From Larimichthys crocea (taxonomy: Eukaryota > Chordata > Actinopteri > Sciaenidae): 64,000 bases of DNA. Under the pieces are notes generated by a model that made no database searches, was not told the DNA's origin, and saw only the letters and a list, made by a program, of their open reading frames with translations. Of this stretch, positions 35,601 to 48,528 are shown piece after piece (the stretch's first letter is position 1; every line of letters starts with the position of its first letter). Made by a program: the position numbers and the translations under genes. The stretch is from NCBI RefSeq assembly GCF_000972845.2, contig NC_040012.1, positions 8,402,097 through 8,466,096 of the forward strand, written 5' to 3'.

Positions 35601-37619
35601 GAATGCTTGTGTTGAATGTCAGCTTCTTGGGAATAAACTTTAATTAAATTAATTAAATTAAAGTAAAACAGAAACATTGATTGAGTATCATCAAGTAATT
35701 TCTCAAGTACAAATGCCAAAACTAATGTAGTTCCAGCTTCTCAGTCGTCACTTTTGGGTTTTGGTCAAACAAAAACAAGCACTTAAAAATGTGAAACAGG
35801 AAATTAAAATTATTAAAACAACAACAAAAAAACATTAGAAATAAATGCACTCAGTGTAAAGTTCACTACAGCCTTTACACCTTGTTTACATGATTGTAGC
35901 AAGCACTTGTGGCCTAGAGGCAAGAGTTAAACCACAGGATTGCACTGTAGTCTGTTGTTGTTGTCATGTGATTGCCTTGTCTTGTTAGTTTTGTGTATAT
36001 TTTCTACTAAATGAATATTGTCAACGACTTTGACATCGTATGACAGAAGTTTAATGTTGTCAGTGATATGCAGTAGACCAGAGGTCTTCAGTGTTTCGTA
36101 TTGTTACAGCTGTGTTGCCTATTAGGTTGGGCTTACTGTACGTGTAGTGCAAACACACGTGATTGCACAGGTACTCATGGGTAGCCATCAGTGTCGCTAT
36201 TCGAATAGGCTGATTTATCTAATAACATGTTGAATTTATGTTATTGTGTGTGTTCATAATTTATTTTAAAAGAAAACAAACCATAATTTCACAGCCCTCC
36301 TGCAGTAACTCTGAGGACCCCCTAGGGGTGTTATTAACAGGACAGATAATAGTGTAATGTGTTACACTTTGCTCGGGTAAACTGTACCTGCAGTTTAGTT
36401 TGTGCATCATAGGTTAGGCAGGCCGAGCCGCCCGCAGACACACCTCCACACGTTATCTAAAAGAAAAACAAACTTTGTGTGCAGGAGACGCGGCACAACC
36501 TCACGGTGAACCTGACCACACTTCGTGTGTGGTGCTACGCCTGCGGCAAGGAGGTTTTCCTGGAGCGTAAACTAGGTCCTCACTCGCCCCACACCAACAG
36601 CAAACCCCTCCCGTCCCCACAGAGCGCTGCTCAGGTAAGAGCCAGGTTCCCCTCTGTTTGTCATCATGTTTGTTTACAGCTTTACAGCAATGCTTGTTAT
36701 ATTTGGAGTCATAAGGGTTTTTATTGAACAACATCAGTTAAATAACGCTTTGTTATCTGCACTGACAGGCTAATATTGCATGTTTACTGCATAATTGTTT
36801 AGTGACATAACTATGTGCTCTCCTGTAACACTGGCAGAGCTTTATAATAACAACTTCCACCAGTTTATCCCGAGTGACAGTTGAACTGTCAAATTGTATG
36901 TGGTTATTCATTCACGAGATAGGAGTTTTATGATGAGGTCTGTGTGCGCTGTGCTCTTGTTGCAGGATAACAGCAGGGCCCCCGGGAGCCCAACCTCTCT
37001 GAGAGTGCCCCCTAATGGTGGCTGTGAAGACCTGGACATGGAAACAGAAGAGGAGGATGACCTGCGTGCCAGAGGTCAGCTTAGCACAACATGAATTTCA
37101 TCTCTCACTGGAGACACTGTTTGTTTCAGCTGCGTTAACACAATCCTGGTAGTTCTCAGCTACAAGGTCAGCGAAGAAAGAAACAAATGTTGGAAATGAA
37201 GGCCACATAAACACAGAACTGTCTAATCTACAGTTAAACTGCTGCAGTAGACACATTTCTTGCCCTGATTATCATGTTAATAATTAAACTAATATACTTC
37301 TGGAGTCAGTGAGGTGACTAAAATTTAATTAAATTCGATCAGCTCTTAATCCAAGTATGATAAAATAAAAAAATTACCATTGCACGGATGATTTGAGGTT
37401 CAGTCTGACACACAGGAACTCAGTAATCAGCAGTCGGTTTACTTCAAAGCACAGATTATGATTTGAATTAATAAAAGAGGAAATTACAAGAGAAACGTTC
37501 GTGCCAGGATCGCTGATTGATGTGTTGCCTCTCTCAAGTCTTGGTTTAAATGTACTTAAAGACTGTAGCCAATGAAACTAGCTCTGTTTCTATGGATACA
37601 GACACCACAAAAACTGGAG

Positions 37620-37659
<40 letters not shown>

Positions 37660-40600
37660 CCCCTAAGCAGGACCACCAGGTCGCTCCTGTGTACCTCAGT
37701 GAGTTGAGTTAAACACTAACACTTCAGTGCTGAGTGTTTCAGTCCCGCTGGAGCCACCAATGCAAATAATCTCTTCGCTCAGTGCTGCGAGACACGCACA
37801 GGCCTCGCCTCCGAACGGCATATGTTATGTTAAACCTCATGTGGCGCAGCTCAGGCGTTGGCACCAGTCGCCGCCTCGGTTATTTTTGTCACAAATACAG
37901 ATCATATGATCGGGAGGCGGGGTAAACAGGCTTTGTAAGACTAACGTCCTCCGCAGAGTAAGTTGGTCACATGAGATGATGATTTATAAATTGTGAGGGG
38001 CGCCTCCCCAGAGAGGTGAAGGATGGGTGGGGCATGACGTGGGAGACAGATGTGACAGATGCATGCTGGTGTAGTTATTGTAGTTTGGATGATTTTGCTC
38101 CCTTATTAACACAAACGCAGTTATGCTTCTTTATCCTGATTACCGCACTTTGCAGAGGAATAACTCATGATATGATATTAATACTCGGTGTGAGTTACAC
38201 TTTCCAGGTATATCATTATCTCTGATGTCCATGAATACACGTCATAATATCTGCTTGGAAAAAAGCTTGTATAACTCTCCTTTTAACTCCAGAACTTCTC
38301 TGTAAATCACCACGTTTTTTTTTACATTTTCTTCAGTATCAGAGTAACCCAGTGATGGTTGTCTGTACGCTCACTGGCACGTTGCAAACAGGAGCAGACG
38401 ATAGCTAATTCGACATACTTTTAATGGTGCCACTTCCTCAAAATGTAAACACAAATAGGCAAAAAAAAGAATGTAGCTGATTATAACTCGCCAAATCTGT
38501 GTCAACGTTATACTTTCTGTTTCTGCACAGGTTTGACTCTTGGAGTGTATAGGATGAACAGATAGCACTGCTTTAGTCAGAAACATACTGTACAACTGTT
38601 TGCTACAGTGCCTGATTTAAGATACACCAGGTAGCCACTTTTTCTGCTCCTGCTGTAAAAGTGGAATGAGTCTTCTGAACGATGTCGAGGCTTTCAGGCC
38701 GCCATCAAAACTTACAAGCATTTGATGAGTGTTTTAATTTCCCCTGTGTGTTCTGACTCCCTCAGGCCTGACAGGACTGAAGAACATAGGCAACACCTGC
38801 TACATGAACGCTGCCCTCCAGGCCCTGTCCAACTGGTGAGACCACCGTTTACCTGCCTTATGTCCCCGCTGTCTATCTGTCCACCCCCGCGTCGCTTACA
38901 TCGCCTACGTGCCCTTCGCTGTTTCTTCGAGTCAATTTCCATTCGCGGCTCCCGCCTTGAACACACTTCTTTTCAGTAACGAGTCGCTGTTTCTATCGCT
39001 TCCTGCCTGGTTCTTGTGAGAAAGTACCATAGCCCTGCTCATTTGCGAGAGTGATGGCTGGAATTGCTGCAGTGCAGCATTCGAGACGGCAGAAATGGCC
39101 CTTTGTAGTTCCCTGTAGGGTCTTCTGTTACAAATGAACTCTTTCCCCATCTCCTCTGCCCCTTCTCCTCTGCTTTACCTTTTTCTTTTTCCACCATGCG
39201 TCTCCCTTTACTGTTTTTCTCCCTGTCTGCTGCTTTTTTTATTTCATTTATATATTTTTTTTTATTGTTCATTGAATTGCCAATCCCTCTGGTTCATTCT
39301 TTATGACTGGATTGTCGGTTTTTGTCACTTAAGTTAGGGCTCGGCTGCAGAGCCTTGGGCTGTGTTATTACTTACTTTGTACCTCTTAACTTTTAATTTT
39401 ATTTTTCATGGAGCAGCAGAGGGCTCTTCCTCCTTTGTAACGCTGTTTACACTGAGGCTGCTCGGTTTAGCAACATACCATACAAGTCAAAATGGGGAGA
39501 AAAAGATGTGGGTCAAAATTTGCAATCTAGATCACATTCCCAGAAATTTTGGGGGGGGGGGGGGGGAGACTTAGTCATGTAGCTGCAGAAGGAGGGACCT
39601 TTTCTGAAATCTTTGCTTTGATGTCTGTTTGTACGAGCGCTGCTTCTTTGAGTTACTGTCAGGTCATTATTCAGTTTGAAGGACTTTTCTCCCACCGAGG
39701 GAAGAGAACATTTCAATGCCTTATTCATTCTGCAGTTTGTCTCTCTTCTTGAGAAATTCCTGTCCGCTCAGTATCCATCAAATAAGATCCCCTCAGCTGT
39801 TTTATCTATTTCAGCTATTTCCTTTCAGCTGCGTGTCGAGTTTTCAGTACCTCTTGAGAATGTGCGATATTACTCTACGGGTGAATTATGACTTTAATAA
39901 AAGAGAATGAATCAGAAAAAAATACGAGCAGAAGACAGAATTATGTAGAAATGCTGAATTCAAACCTCTCTGGATTTCCTTTCCTGTCATTTTCTGCTTT
40001 GTTTGAACTTTCTAAATGTAATAGCAAAAACATACTAACCCGAAGATGATTTGCAGACCTTAAACAGTCATCTGCGAACATAATATATTATAACATTACG
40101 CTATCTTGTACTTCTCTGAATTATATCTGCTTTGCTTGGATTCAGGATTGTACGCATGTTTTTTGTGAATCACCCACCACATTTCCAGCTGTTTGGTAAA
40201 AAGAATACATCTGTTGAATCTGTTAAAGGCCAGATATTTAGTTTAGTGCCCACATATGATATATTTATCCCTCTTTCCACTGCAGCCCACCCTTGACACA
40301 GTTCTTTCTTGAATGTGGCGGCATGGTGAGGACGGACAAGAAGCCTGCGCTCTGCAAAAGCTACCAGAAACTGGTGTCAGACCTGTGGCACAAGAACAGG
40401 TGGGTGTCTGTCACATTCTTCTGTTGTTGTTTTGGATCACTTTCCCACAAGCCACCGGTGATTTTTCATAATCCGGTTGTCACCTTTTCCCACGTTTAGA
40501 ATATGGCAGCACATTCCTGTCACAGCTCGTCTTAATTTCAAACTCCACATCACACAAGGCTCTGATTGTGTATTATAACGCATGTTAAGCGGGCTCTGTT

Positions 40601-43600
40601 TTGTCACTCTGCAGACCCTCCTACGTGGTTCCAACCAACTTGTTCCAGGGAATCAAAGCCATAAACCCGATGTTTAGAGGATACTCTCAGCAGGTGGGTC
40701 AATGCAGATGGTGAAATGAATGTGCGTGTGCTCGTATTTATTGCATAAATAAAACATGGAGACACTCCTCACACGGTTATTGCTTTTATCTCTTGTGTTT
40801 TGCAAATGAGTAAATATGAATATAAAACGTTTATTAAGGACTGAACTGATTATACAGTTAGCGGAATATTATCATGCTTGTAGCGATGTGTGGGTGTCTC
40901 AGAATGTGCTCAAAGATGTGTGGGTAATGCATTGTTTTTCTCTTTATAATAAATGACTGTGATATAATGTAATGGGGCCAAGCACATAACATAAATGTGT
41001 CTGTCAGTAAATTTTCCTCAAGGAATGATTGTGTGCTGAGCTGTGATTATTATGGGCCTGATGCCTGGACTATAAAGTTGTTCCAGACCTTATACAGTCT
41101 CTCCATTTTCTCTTCCACTCCATATCCCGCCATGTTCATTCCTTTACAGAAATTACGTTAGCTCCATCTCAAATCACTCAGCCAGATAAACTTTGCAATT
41201 ACTACCACCTGACTTCCATTCACACACAGATGCACATGTTAAACCTTAAGTTAAATTGCTTGATTTGATTCCAGGTGGTGCTTGAAAGAGAAGATTTACA
41301 TGTTACAGATATAAAGGATGTTGTGCCGAAGCACGTCAGCGCCTCTGTATAAGTCTGAATGGTGAATTGATACAAAAAAAAAAAAAAGGCCCGTTTCCTC
41401 TTGGCTTGCCAGTGTTTGTTCAGAGGAGTTAGCTGAGTAATAGTCATTTGTCACGCCATGCTGGGCTGCACAGCCTTGGAATTAGCATTGCTATGAATGA
41501 AGTTAACATTCCTGGTCCTGGGAGAGGAGAGTTCATTTGGCTGGAGAGGGAGATTGGATGTCTGAGGCTCATTAAGTTTGATTGGGCATTCATGAGCATG
41601 AGGTGAGGTTTCGGATTTTGCGATGCAGAATTGTGATTAAACAAGGAGGTGAAGTGGTTGTTTTTTGTAAATTGGAAAAAAAATAGCTTTGGGAAAGGTT
41701 TGCTATGTCTGTCAAGCTCGATTATATTTAGGAAGTGCTGCATTAAGTTTCAGTGTTCTTTTCAGGGAAAGCAAATTAACTACTTTCACAGTGCGGTGAC
41801 CAAAATAGCTGCAAAAAAACTCTCTTTTCCGAGCTAGAACTAATTTGCCTACATAACTAACATTTCTTGTCATCCCCACTCGGCCTCCAGGACTCCCAGG
41901 AGTTTCTGCGCTGCTTAATGGATCAACTCCACGAGGAGCTAAAAGAGCAATTGCCCGAGCCCTACGACCAGTCCAACGGCATCACCGTGGACGACAGCCG
42001 CGAGGAGGACAACCGCAGTCAGTCAGACAATGACTTCCAGTCATGCGAGTCCTGTGGCAGCAGCGAGCGGGCCGACAACGAGGTGCAGGGTGGGAACGCG
42101 CTGATAGACGACACCAACGAGGCCGAGATGCTGATTCCCGAACAAGACGAGATCCAGGCCAACAGAGAGTGGCAGAAGGAGAAGAACATGATTAATGACT
42201 TTTACCGCTCCGGAGTTAATGGTGTTATGGGTGGAAGCACTGGAGTAGACATGGACAAAGATGTTGACACCACCACTGAAAGCACGCCTATTATCAGCAG
42301 CCAGGGAGCCATCAAGGTTCAAGGAAGAACATCAGGTAATTATGGAGAAGAAGAGGCATGTCATGTTTCATTTTGATCAGATTTATGGCACTGAATCTCT
42401 TTAACATTTGGGCTGCTCCTCCACCAGATTCCTTCCCAGACATCCAAATGTCCAACAACACAAGACCACAGAGTCCAGTCCCAATGGAGGGCCACATTCC
42501 CAAAATGTCCAGCAGCCCGCCCAAAGCTGCCTCAGGCTGGCCGAGCCTGAACTCCGCACACAAGAAAGGTACTCGGAGGCAGTTATATCCAGAGTCAAAG
42601 CTATCCCGTGTCTGTCTTTGCTGACATATCGTAAAGCACTAGTCTCACATTTCTCTCTCTCTCTCTGCCTTGCCACAGCGGTGACCACATTCTCCCCGCC
42701 AAAGAACAAGCGTCAGAAGAAATACCGCAGTGTCATCTCGGATGTGTTCGATGGGACCATTGTCAGCTCGGTTCAGTGCCTCACCTGTGATCGGGTTAGT
42801 GTGGATATCTGCAATATCTTTTAGGATGGGATTGCTGAGAGGGCGAGAGAGACAGTAACAGGCGAACACTAACAACTAAGGACAAAACTTTTTGACACCA
42901 GTTATTTCGAGGTCCTAAAAATGTGTGAGTGGTGCTTAGCTCTGGTGTTCCTGTCCACCAGTGGCTCTCAAACTGGGCGTGGTGTACTGCACTGGTGAGG
43001 CATAGAGCCACTGGAGGTGGGGCATGAATGACCAGGGGAAAATAAGGGAGTGATACTAAGTTGAATGACTTGACAATAAACTAAAATTCAACGTGGATTC
43101 TTTTTTATTCATACGTAATGTATGTCATGTCACATGTTGTGACATTTGTGCTGTAATGATGAGGATAATATCCTCCTGCCAAGCTACAAAACCATTTGAA
43201 TTGTGACCAAAGATTAAGCTTTACTGTCTGTGTTATTTTGCCTTCAGGTGTCTGTGACCTTGGAGAACTTCCAGGATATCTCGTTGCCCATCCCAGGGAA
43301 GGAAGACCTGGCCAAGCTCCACTCATCCACCCACCAGACCTCTCTGGTTAAAGCCGGCTCCTGTGGGGAAGCTTACGCAGCGCAGGGCTGGATTGCATTT
43401 GTCATGGAATACATCAAGAGGTGTGTGTTTTAATAACATGTACGCTGTAGTATTCACGGTATATTCACGGTAAGCGTTAGTGCTTTACACTTTGCCCTTC
43501 TTGTTTGTAACTGGCCATCTCTGTCTGTTTCTATTCTTAGCTGGTTCTGGGGTCCGGTGGTTACGCTACAAGATTGTCTTGCAGCTTTCTTCGCCAGAGA

Positions 43601-46600
43601 TGAACTAAAGGGTGAGTAAGTGGGTGTAAATGTGTTCTTTCAGCACAGACATTAAGATGGATGTCTTAATAACAGAGTGTTTTGTTGTTTTCTAGGAGAC
43701 AACATGTACAGCTGTGAAAAATGCAAGAAGTGAGTAACTAATTCTGACTTTGCTGATCTGGACTACTCATTTATTTGAAACGAACAAAAACAGATACAAA
43801 CACATGTCTGGAACTGTAATGATTGCCCATCTTCTTCGTCTTTTTTCCTCTTAGATTACGAAACGGAGTCAAATTTTGTAAAATGCAAAGTTTGCCAGAG
43901 GTATACAGACAACTCCAGTACTTCATGTCATGAAGACACTAAAATCTTTTTCCCCTAATGGCTTCACACGCCGCATTTCTAAAATAAAACGTCTATGTGC
44001 GTTCCTCTGCTCCAGATCCTGTGTATCCACTTGAAACGCTTCAGACACGAACTGATGTTCTCCACCAAGATAAGCACCCACGTCTCCTTCCCGCTCGAGG
44101 GCCTGGACCTGCAGCCTTTCCTGGCCAAAGACAGCTCCGCCCAGACCTCCAACTATGACCTGCTGTCAGTCATCTGTCACCACGGCACTGCCAGCAGTGA
44201 GTGGGCAGATCTGCTTTCAGTTGGCGCACACCAGTGTCCTGCATTCATTAGCTTGTCGGAAAAAAAATTTCACAACGTACTTGTTAGATTTATGAGTGCT
44301 GCTCTAACACATTCCCCTGTTTGATCCCAGGTGGCCACTACATAGCGTACTGCAGGAATGATGTGAACAATCTGTGGTATGAATTTGATGACCAAAGTGT
44401 CACCGAGGTGTCTGAATCCTGTGTCCAGAATGCTGAAGCTTACGTGCTCTTCTATAAGTAAGCCAACACACAAAACTTCAATGAATATACACAGTGGTAA
44501 ACAAGAGCCCATTCATCCCTGTGACAGATTCAGTGCGCTGCTTTGATATTCATAACGTACATGTTACTTTTGATTACGCCGCTGCGGCAGTGATTAATCC
44601 GTGCTCTGTTCCTGTCGCAGAAAGAGCAACGAGGACGCACTGAAAGAACGTAGGAGGGTGTCGGGTTTATTCAACATGATGGAGCCCAGCCTTCTGCAGT
44701 TCTACATCTCCCGCCAGTGGCTAAACAAGTTCAAGACCTTTGCAGAGCCGGGGCCCATTTCCAACGACGACTTCCTCTGTTCACATGGAGGTGCGTGCGA
44801 CCGTGTCAGCGTCATACAGAAAGCACTTGGAGGTCAACGTGTCCCTTAACAGGAACCCCTTTTCTTGCCTTGTGCACAAGCATTGTGCTCTACTGTCTCT
44901 TCACACGGCTTTTGCTTTCATCCTAGCCGTGGATTTTAGACTCTGACAAAGTGGAGTATTCCCATCACAACATAGCAGACTCTCAAAAAGGGGTTTTACT
45001 TCGCTTTGTGCGGACGATCCGTCTTTTCTTATAGAGGGAAGGATTCGAAAAGAGTCTGTGCCAATCAAGCTCCTTTCTTTTCAGCCCTCTATTCAGGGAG
45101 AGCTGGAAATTATGGAATTGGAAATTAAAGCAGGAAAGAATGAACATGAATGTTCCTCTTCTGTAAATAAGCACCTACATGTTGTTTCCTCCTCCTTTGG
45201 GGCTACCAGCACATAATAACTGGCTAGTCAGGTACATACAGTAAAGCGAGGAAGATAATATTAGTGCAGTAAAACTGTGGTGCAATATGTTTGAATATAA
45301 AGAAGTACAGATGATAAGCGTTACAGATTAGTTTAGTCTTTAAGCGTTGCTTTTCATTTTACGGTTCGTTATTTTATCCTGCCACATTTTCTTCTGTAGT
45401 ACTGATGTCTTTGGTTTTCTGCACTCATGAAATTTTCATTTTGGCACTTCCAGATCAAGATTTGAACTGTTCACAAACAAATCAATAAAAAAAAAAAACA
45501 TAGCAGAGAGGTAGCTCACCTGGTAAAGCGTGGGCCCCTTGTACAAAAGGTTCAGAGCTTGCTGCAGCGACCCAGGGTTCAATTCTGACCTGTGGACCCT
45601 GATGCATGTCCTCCCCCTCCTCACTCTCTCCCAAAATAATCTTAAAAATATAAAAACTCATAATACTCATTATGTTTTCATTAGTGTATAATCACATGAC
45701 TTTTTGTTAGCTTAGAATGAAACTTTTATATCCACAGAGAGAGCGGGTCCTCTACCACCATGGTGGAACAGCATGTTTCTACAGTAGCCCAGAACAGATA
45801 AACAAGTTTCATAGCCACCGTAGTTTCTCCGACTGACTTGGCAAGTGGTATTCAGTTGGTTTCAATCCACAACTTCACTGCTATATACCACTGAATCCTA
45901 CACACTGGGCCTTTTTAAATGCTTGAAGAGGTGAAAAAAAAGCAAACATCTGAGAGAAAAATAAACAGTTTTTATTTATTTTTGACTCTCTGGGGTGTCC
46001 TTACCTCCACGTTGGAAACCACTGCTCTAATAATGGCAACTGGAGGTGGGAAACTGGACAGTAATCAGTCATTTGAGCACTGACTTTGATGAGTTTGTGC
46101 ATATTTCAACAGAATAATACTCACAGTGTTTTTAACACTGATCCTCAACAAATGTATTTTACGTCTGTGTACAGTTATGACCTTTTCAAAAGTTACCCTG
46201 TTAACGTCTGATGGCTGTTCCATCGTGTTCCATCAGGTGTGCCGCCCAACAAAGCAACATTCATCGACGACCTGGTAGTAATGCTGCCGCAGAACGTGTG
46301 GGATCACCTTTACAGCAGGTACACACAGCAGACAGGCCAATTGTGAGACTGGCTGGAGGCTTTACACATTTTCAGTTTTCCCATTACTCAATGTGCTCCC
46401 GGTCGCAGTATAATTTTCCCCTGTCAAGTAAATTTCATCTGTGTGAGTTAACGTGGACTTGCTCCCTGCAGGTACGGAGGGGGACCAGCTGTCAACCACC
46501 TGTACGTTTGCCACACGTGCCAGATCGAGATAGAAAAATTGGAGAAGCGCCGCAAGTCGGAGCTGGACATGTTTGTCAGAGTAAGCGTTTTAACCAATAT

Positions 46601-46654
46601 GTTCACCAGAAAGGAAGATGGAGCTTGTGCGTGCATGTGTGTATGTGTGTATGT

Positions 46655-46720
<66 letters not shown>

Positions 46721-48528
46721 GCTCTATCCTCTTGTCTGTTGAACCAGTTGATGGGCTGCATGTGTTGCTGCTCTTCACCCCAGCAGGAGATGAGAGGTGT
46801 GAGTCGGATGAAAGCCTTATCATTAATGCATTGGGACAGATGCAGCTGTTATTGCCAGCTCACTCTGCCCACTCACACAATGGCTGCTCAGAAGTGTGTG
46901 TGTGTGTGTGTGTCTGTGTGCGTGCGTGTGTGTGTGAGCTTCAGCAAGATAACGAGGAAAAGGGATTGCCATTTCCAAGAAAGATGAAATTGGTGCAGTG
47001 TGGTGTTAAGACTGTCTTCTAATTGGAATAACTACCACAGAGAATTGATTAGGTTTTCCATCTCCTCTCCTCTCAATCCTTTCATCCTCACTTCATTTCT
47101 TTCTCACCCCTCCTCCCCCTCCCTTCCTGTGTTTCTCCTCCCTCTTGTCTCCACTGCTCACTCCTCCCCCATTTCCTCTCCCCATCTCCTCCCTCTGCTC
47201 TGTAGCTGAACAAGGCGTTCCAGGAGGAGGAGTCTCCAGTGGTCATATACTGCATCAGCATGCAGTGGTTTCGTGAGTGGGAGGGCTTTGTCAAAGGAAA
47301 AGACAATGGTAATTGGACAGAAGTCCTGCCTTTCTACCCTGGGTCTTGTTTAAATGTCTGTTTAAAAGGCTAAATGTTTCCTGCTATCTGCCTGCTGCTG
47401 ATGATCTATCATAGAAAAGCTGCTTTGATTGTGTTTGATGTTAATTTCTCTCAAAACAAACGGCCTGTGTCAGGTCTGTACGCTTAAATGAATTGGAAAA
47501 GATAAATTATTTTATTTGGGACATCCAAAATTCTCGCTCATGTTCAAAAGAAACTGTGAAGTCCCATTTTGTCTATTGATTTATCTTCAAAGACTTTTCT
47601 TTGGTCCCCCGAGTCAAGTTTCCCTCCTGCTACAGCAAAATGAAGTGTCAAAATATATTTCGGTTTCTTGTGCTTTTTATTTATTTATTTTTGCTTCCCT
47701 TGGTTTGTATTGTCATATCTATTTATAACAACTTACATCGTGCACTGTTGCAAATGTCTTTTTTCTTTCTCTCTCTCTGACTTCTGCTCCTCTAATGTTT
47801 GCTTTCTCTCTGTAGCATGTGGGGAGCCGAAATTTCTTTTCATGGCGTGACAAAAAAAACGTTTAACATTTTAACACACCCGCTCTTTGAAACAATTAGC
47901 ATTGAGAATATTTCGAAATAAAACATTAGCTTCCGTGTTCTGCTCTGTGATCGTGACAACTAATTTGTCTTTTCTCTTTAAAGATCCGCCGGGACCAATC
48001 GATAACTCCAAGATCACAGTGAACAAGAACGGCCATCTAACGCTCAAACAAGGTACGATGAGATAAGACAGACTTGAGATTCACTTGTCAACTCGTATAC
48101 ACAAGGAGGACAAGAAATTACTCGTTAATGAGAAATATATAGAGAAAAGTCATGCTGGTGTTAAAGAGTCTGACAGCTGTTGGAATGAAGGACCTGTGGT
48201 AGCGCGCCTTTTTACATGGTGGGAGTAGCGGTCTGTTGCTGAAGGAGCTGTTGTTATCATTGTGATTGTATGTTAGGTGTATGATGGAGAGGTTCAGGTA
48301 TTGTAACAAAAATACTACATTATCTAGGTATTTTAAGCGTGCATGTGTGTGTTTTGCGTTGACCCCACAGGAGCTGACTCGGGGCAAATCTCTGAAGAGA
48401 CGTGGAACTTCCTCCACTCCATCTACGGCGGCGGTCCACTCGTGACGGTTCGGCCGAACGTCAGCCACCAGGAAGCCGAATCGTCGCAGTCGGAGGAGAA
48501 GATCGAGGTGGAGACGCGCTCCGTTTAA
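32618..48528 (+). CDS. usp33: Ubiquitin carboxyl-terminal hydrolase 33
   Basis: Twenty-three coding exons, 915 residues: 32618-32701, 33277-33330, 33449-33511, 36485-36634, 36966-37074, 38766-38835, 40286-40399, 40615-40693, 41891-42335, 42428-42568, 42679-42794, 43248-43420, 43541-43611, 43696-43729, 43855-43900, 44016-44196, 44331-44457, 44621-44790, 46237-46318, 46472-46580, 47206-47308, 47984-48052, 48371-48528. It starts with a ZnF-UBP domain (CPHLD; CQDC 31-34; [12 protein letters not shown]). The peptidase has Cys165 in [13 protein letters not shown] (codon 38798-38800), QDSQEFL, an acidic insert, and the His box [10 protein letters not shown] (His646). Two DUSP domains follow ([25 protein letters not shown]), ending [11 protein letters not shown]. 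An in-frame TGA six bases before the ATG fixes the start. Human USP33 (VDU1) removes ubiquitin from targets such as CP110, ROBO1 and beta-arrestin. All catalytic boxes are intact; length is close to human (942). The exon 13-14 junction gives the short KSWFWG form. Confidence 0.96.
33512..36484 (+). other. usp33 intron, nothing recognised
   Basis: A 3 kb AT-rich intron between ZnF-UBP exons. It includes poly-T/poly-A runs and short palindromic AATTAAATTAATTAAATT near 35645. No gene-like frame on either strand. Confidence 0.5.
37621..37657. repeat. (CA)n microsatellite
   Basis: Uninterrupted CA repeat of about 18 units in a usp33 intron. Confidence 0.97.
39551..39566. repeat. Poly-G tract (16 G)
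   Basis: An uninterrupted run of 16 G on the transcribed-sense strand of a usp33 intron, able in principle to form a G-quadruplex and prone to sequencing length error. Confidence 0.9.
42958..43060. repeat. hAT-like MITE end (degenerate)
   Basis: The sequence begins CAGTGGCTCTCAAACTGGG, very like the terminal inverted repeat CAGTGGTTCTCAAA of fish hAT elements I remember. The other end is not identified in this intron. Confidence 0.35.
45500..45640 (+). mobile_element. tRNA-derived SINE
   Basis: RNA polymerase III promoter boxes are visible: A box TAGCTCACCTGG (45512-45523) and B box GGTTCAATTC (45576-45585), about 53 bp apart, embedded in 'GGCCCCTTGTACAAAAGG' and 'GCTGCAGCGACCC', the body of a common teleost SINE. 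A pyrimidine-rich tail (45610-45632) follows. It lies in a usp33 intron in the sense direction. It is not a tRNA gene: the cloverleaf does not close. Confidence 0.8.
45736..45920. repeat. Dispersed repeat, same family as 13540-13699
   Basis: Contains 'gagagcgggtcctctaccac', 'tttctacagtagcccagaac' and the end 'aatcctacacactgggcctt', matching the copy in the miga1 3' UTR and a known percomorph repeat core. Non-coding. Confidence 0.7.
46630..46719. repeat. (TG)n microsatellite
   Basis: TG-rich array with TATG interruptions at its start, then about 29 pure TG units, right after usp33 exon 46472-46580. It creates false Cys-Val reading frames. A second shorter array lies at 46896-46936. Confidence 0.97.
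48118..48300 (-). mobile_element. LINE-like 3' remnant, reversed
   Basis: The minus-strand frame reads FSNRPLLPP then [21 protein letters not shown]. It is the same protein motif as the plus-strand fragments at 26440 and 27875, so the same retroelement family also inserted in the last usp33 intron, here in antisense. Confidence 0.55.

Noticed and set aside
45500..45640. tRNA gene
   Set aside because: A and B boxes are present, but no acceptor stem or anticodon arm closes; the flanks match a SINE body.
46618..47022. 134-residue frame with long Cys-Val runs
   Set aside because: Created by the TG microsatellites in a usp33 intron.
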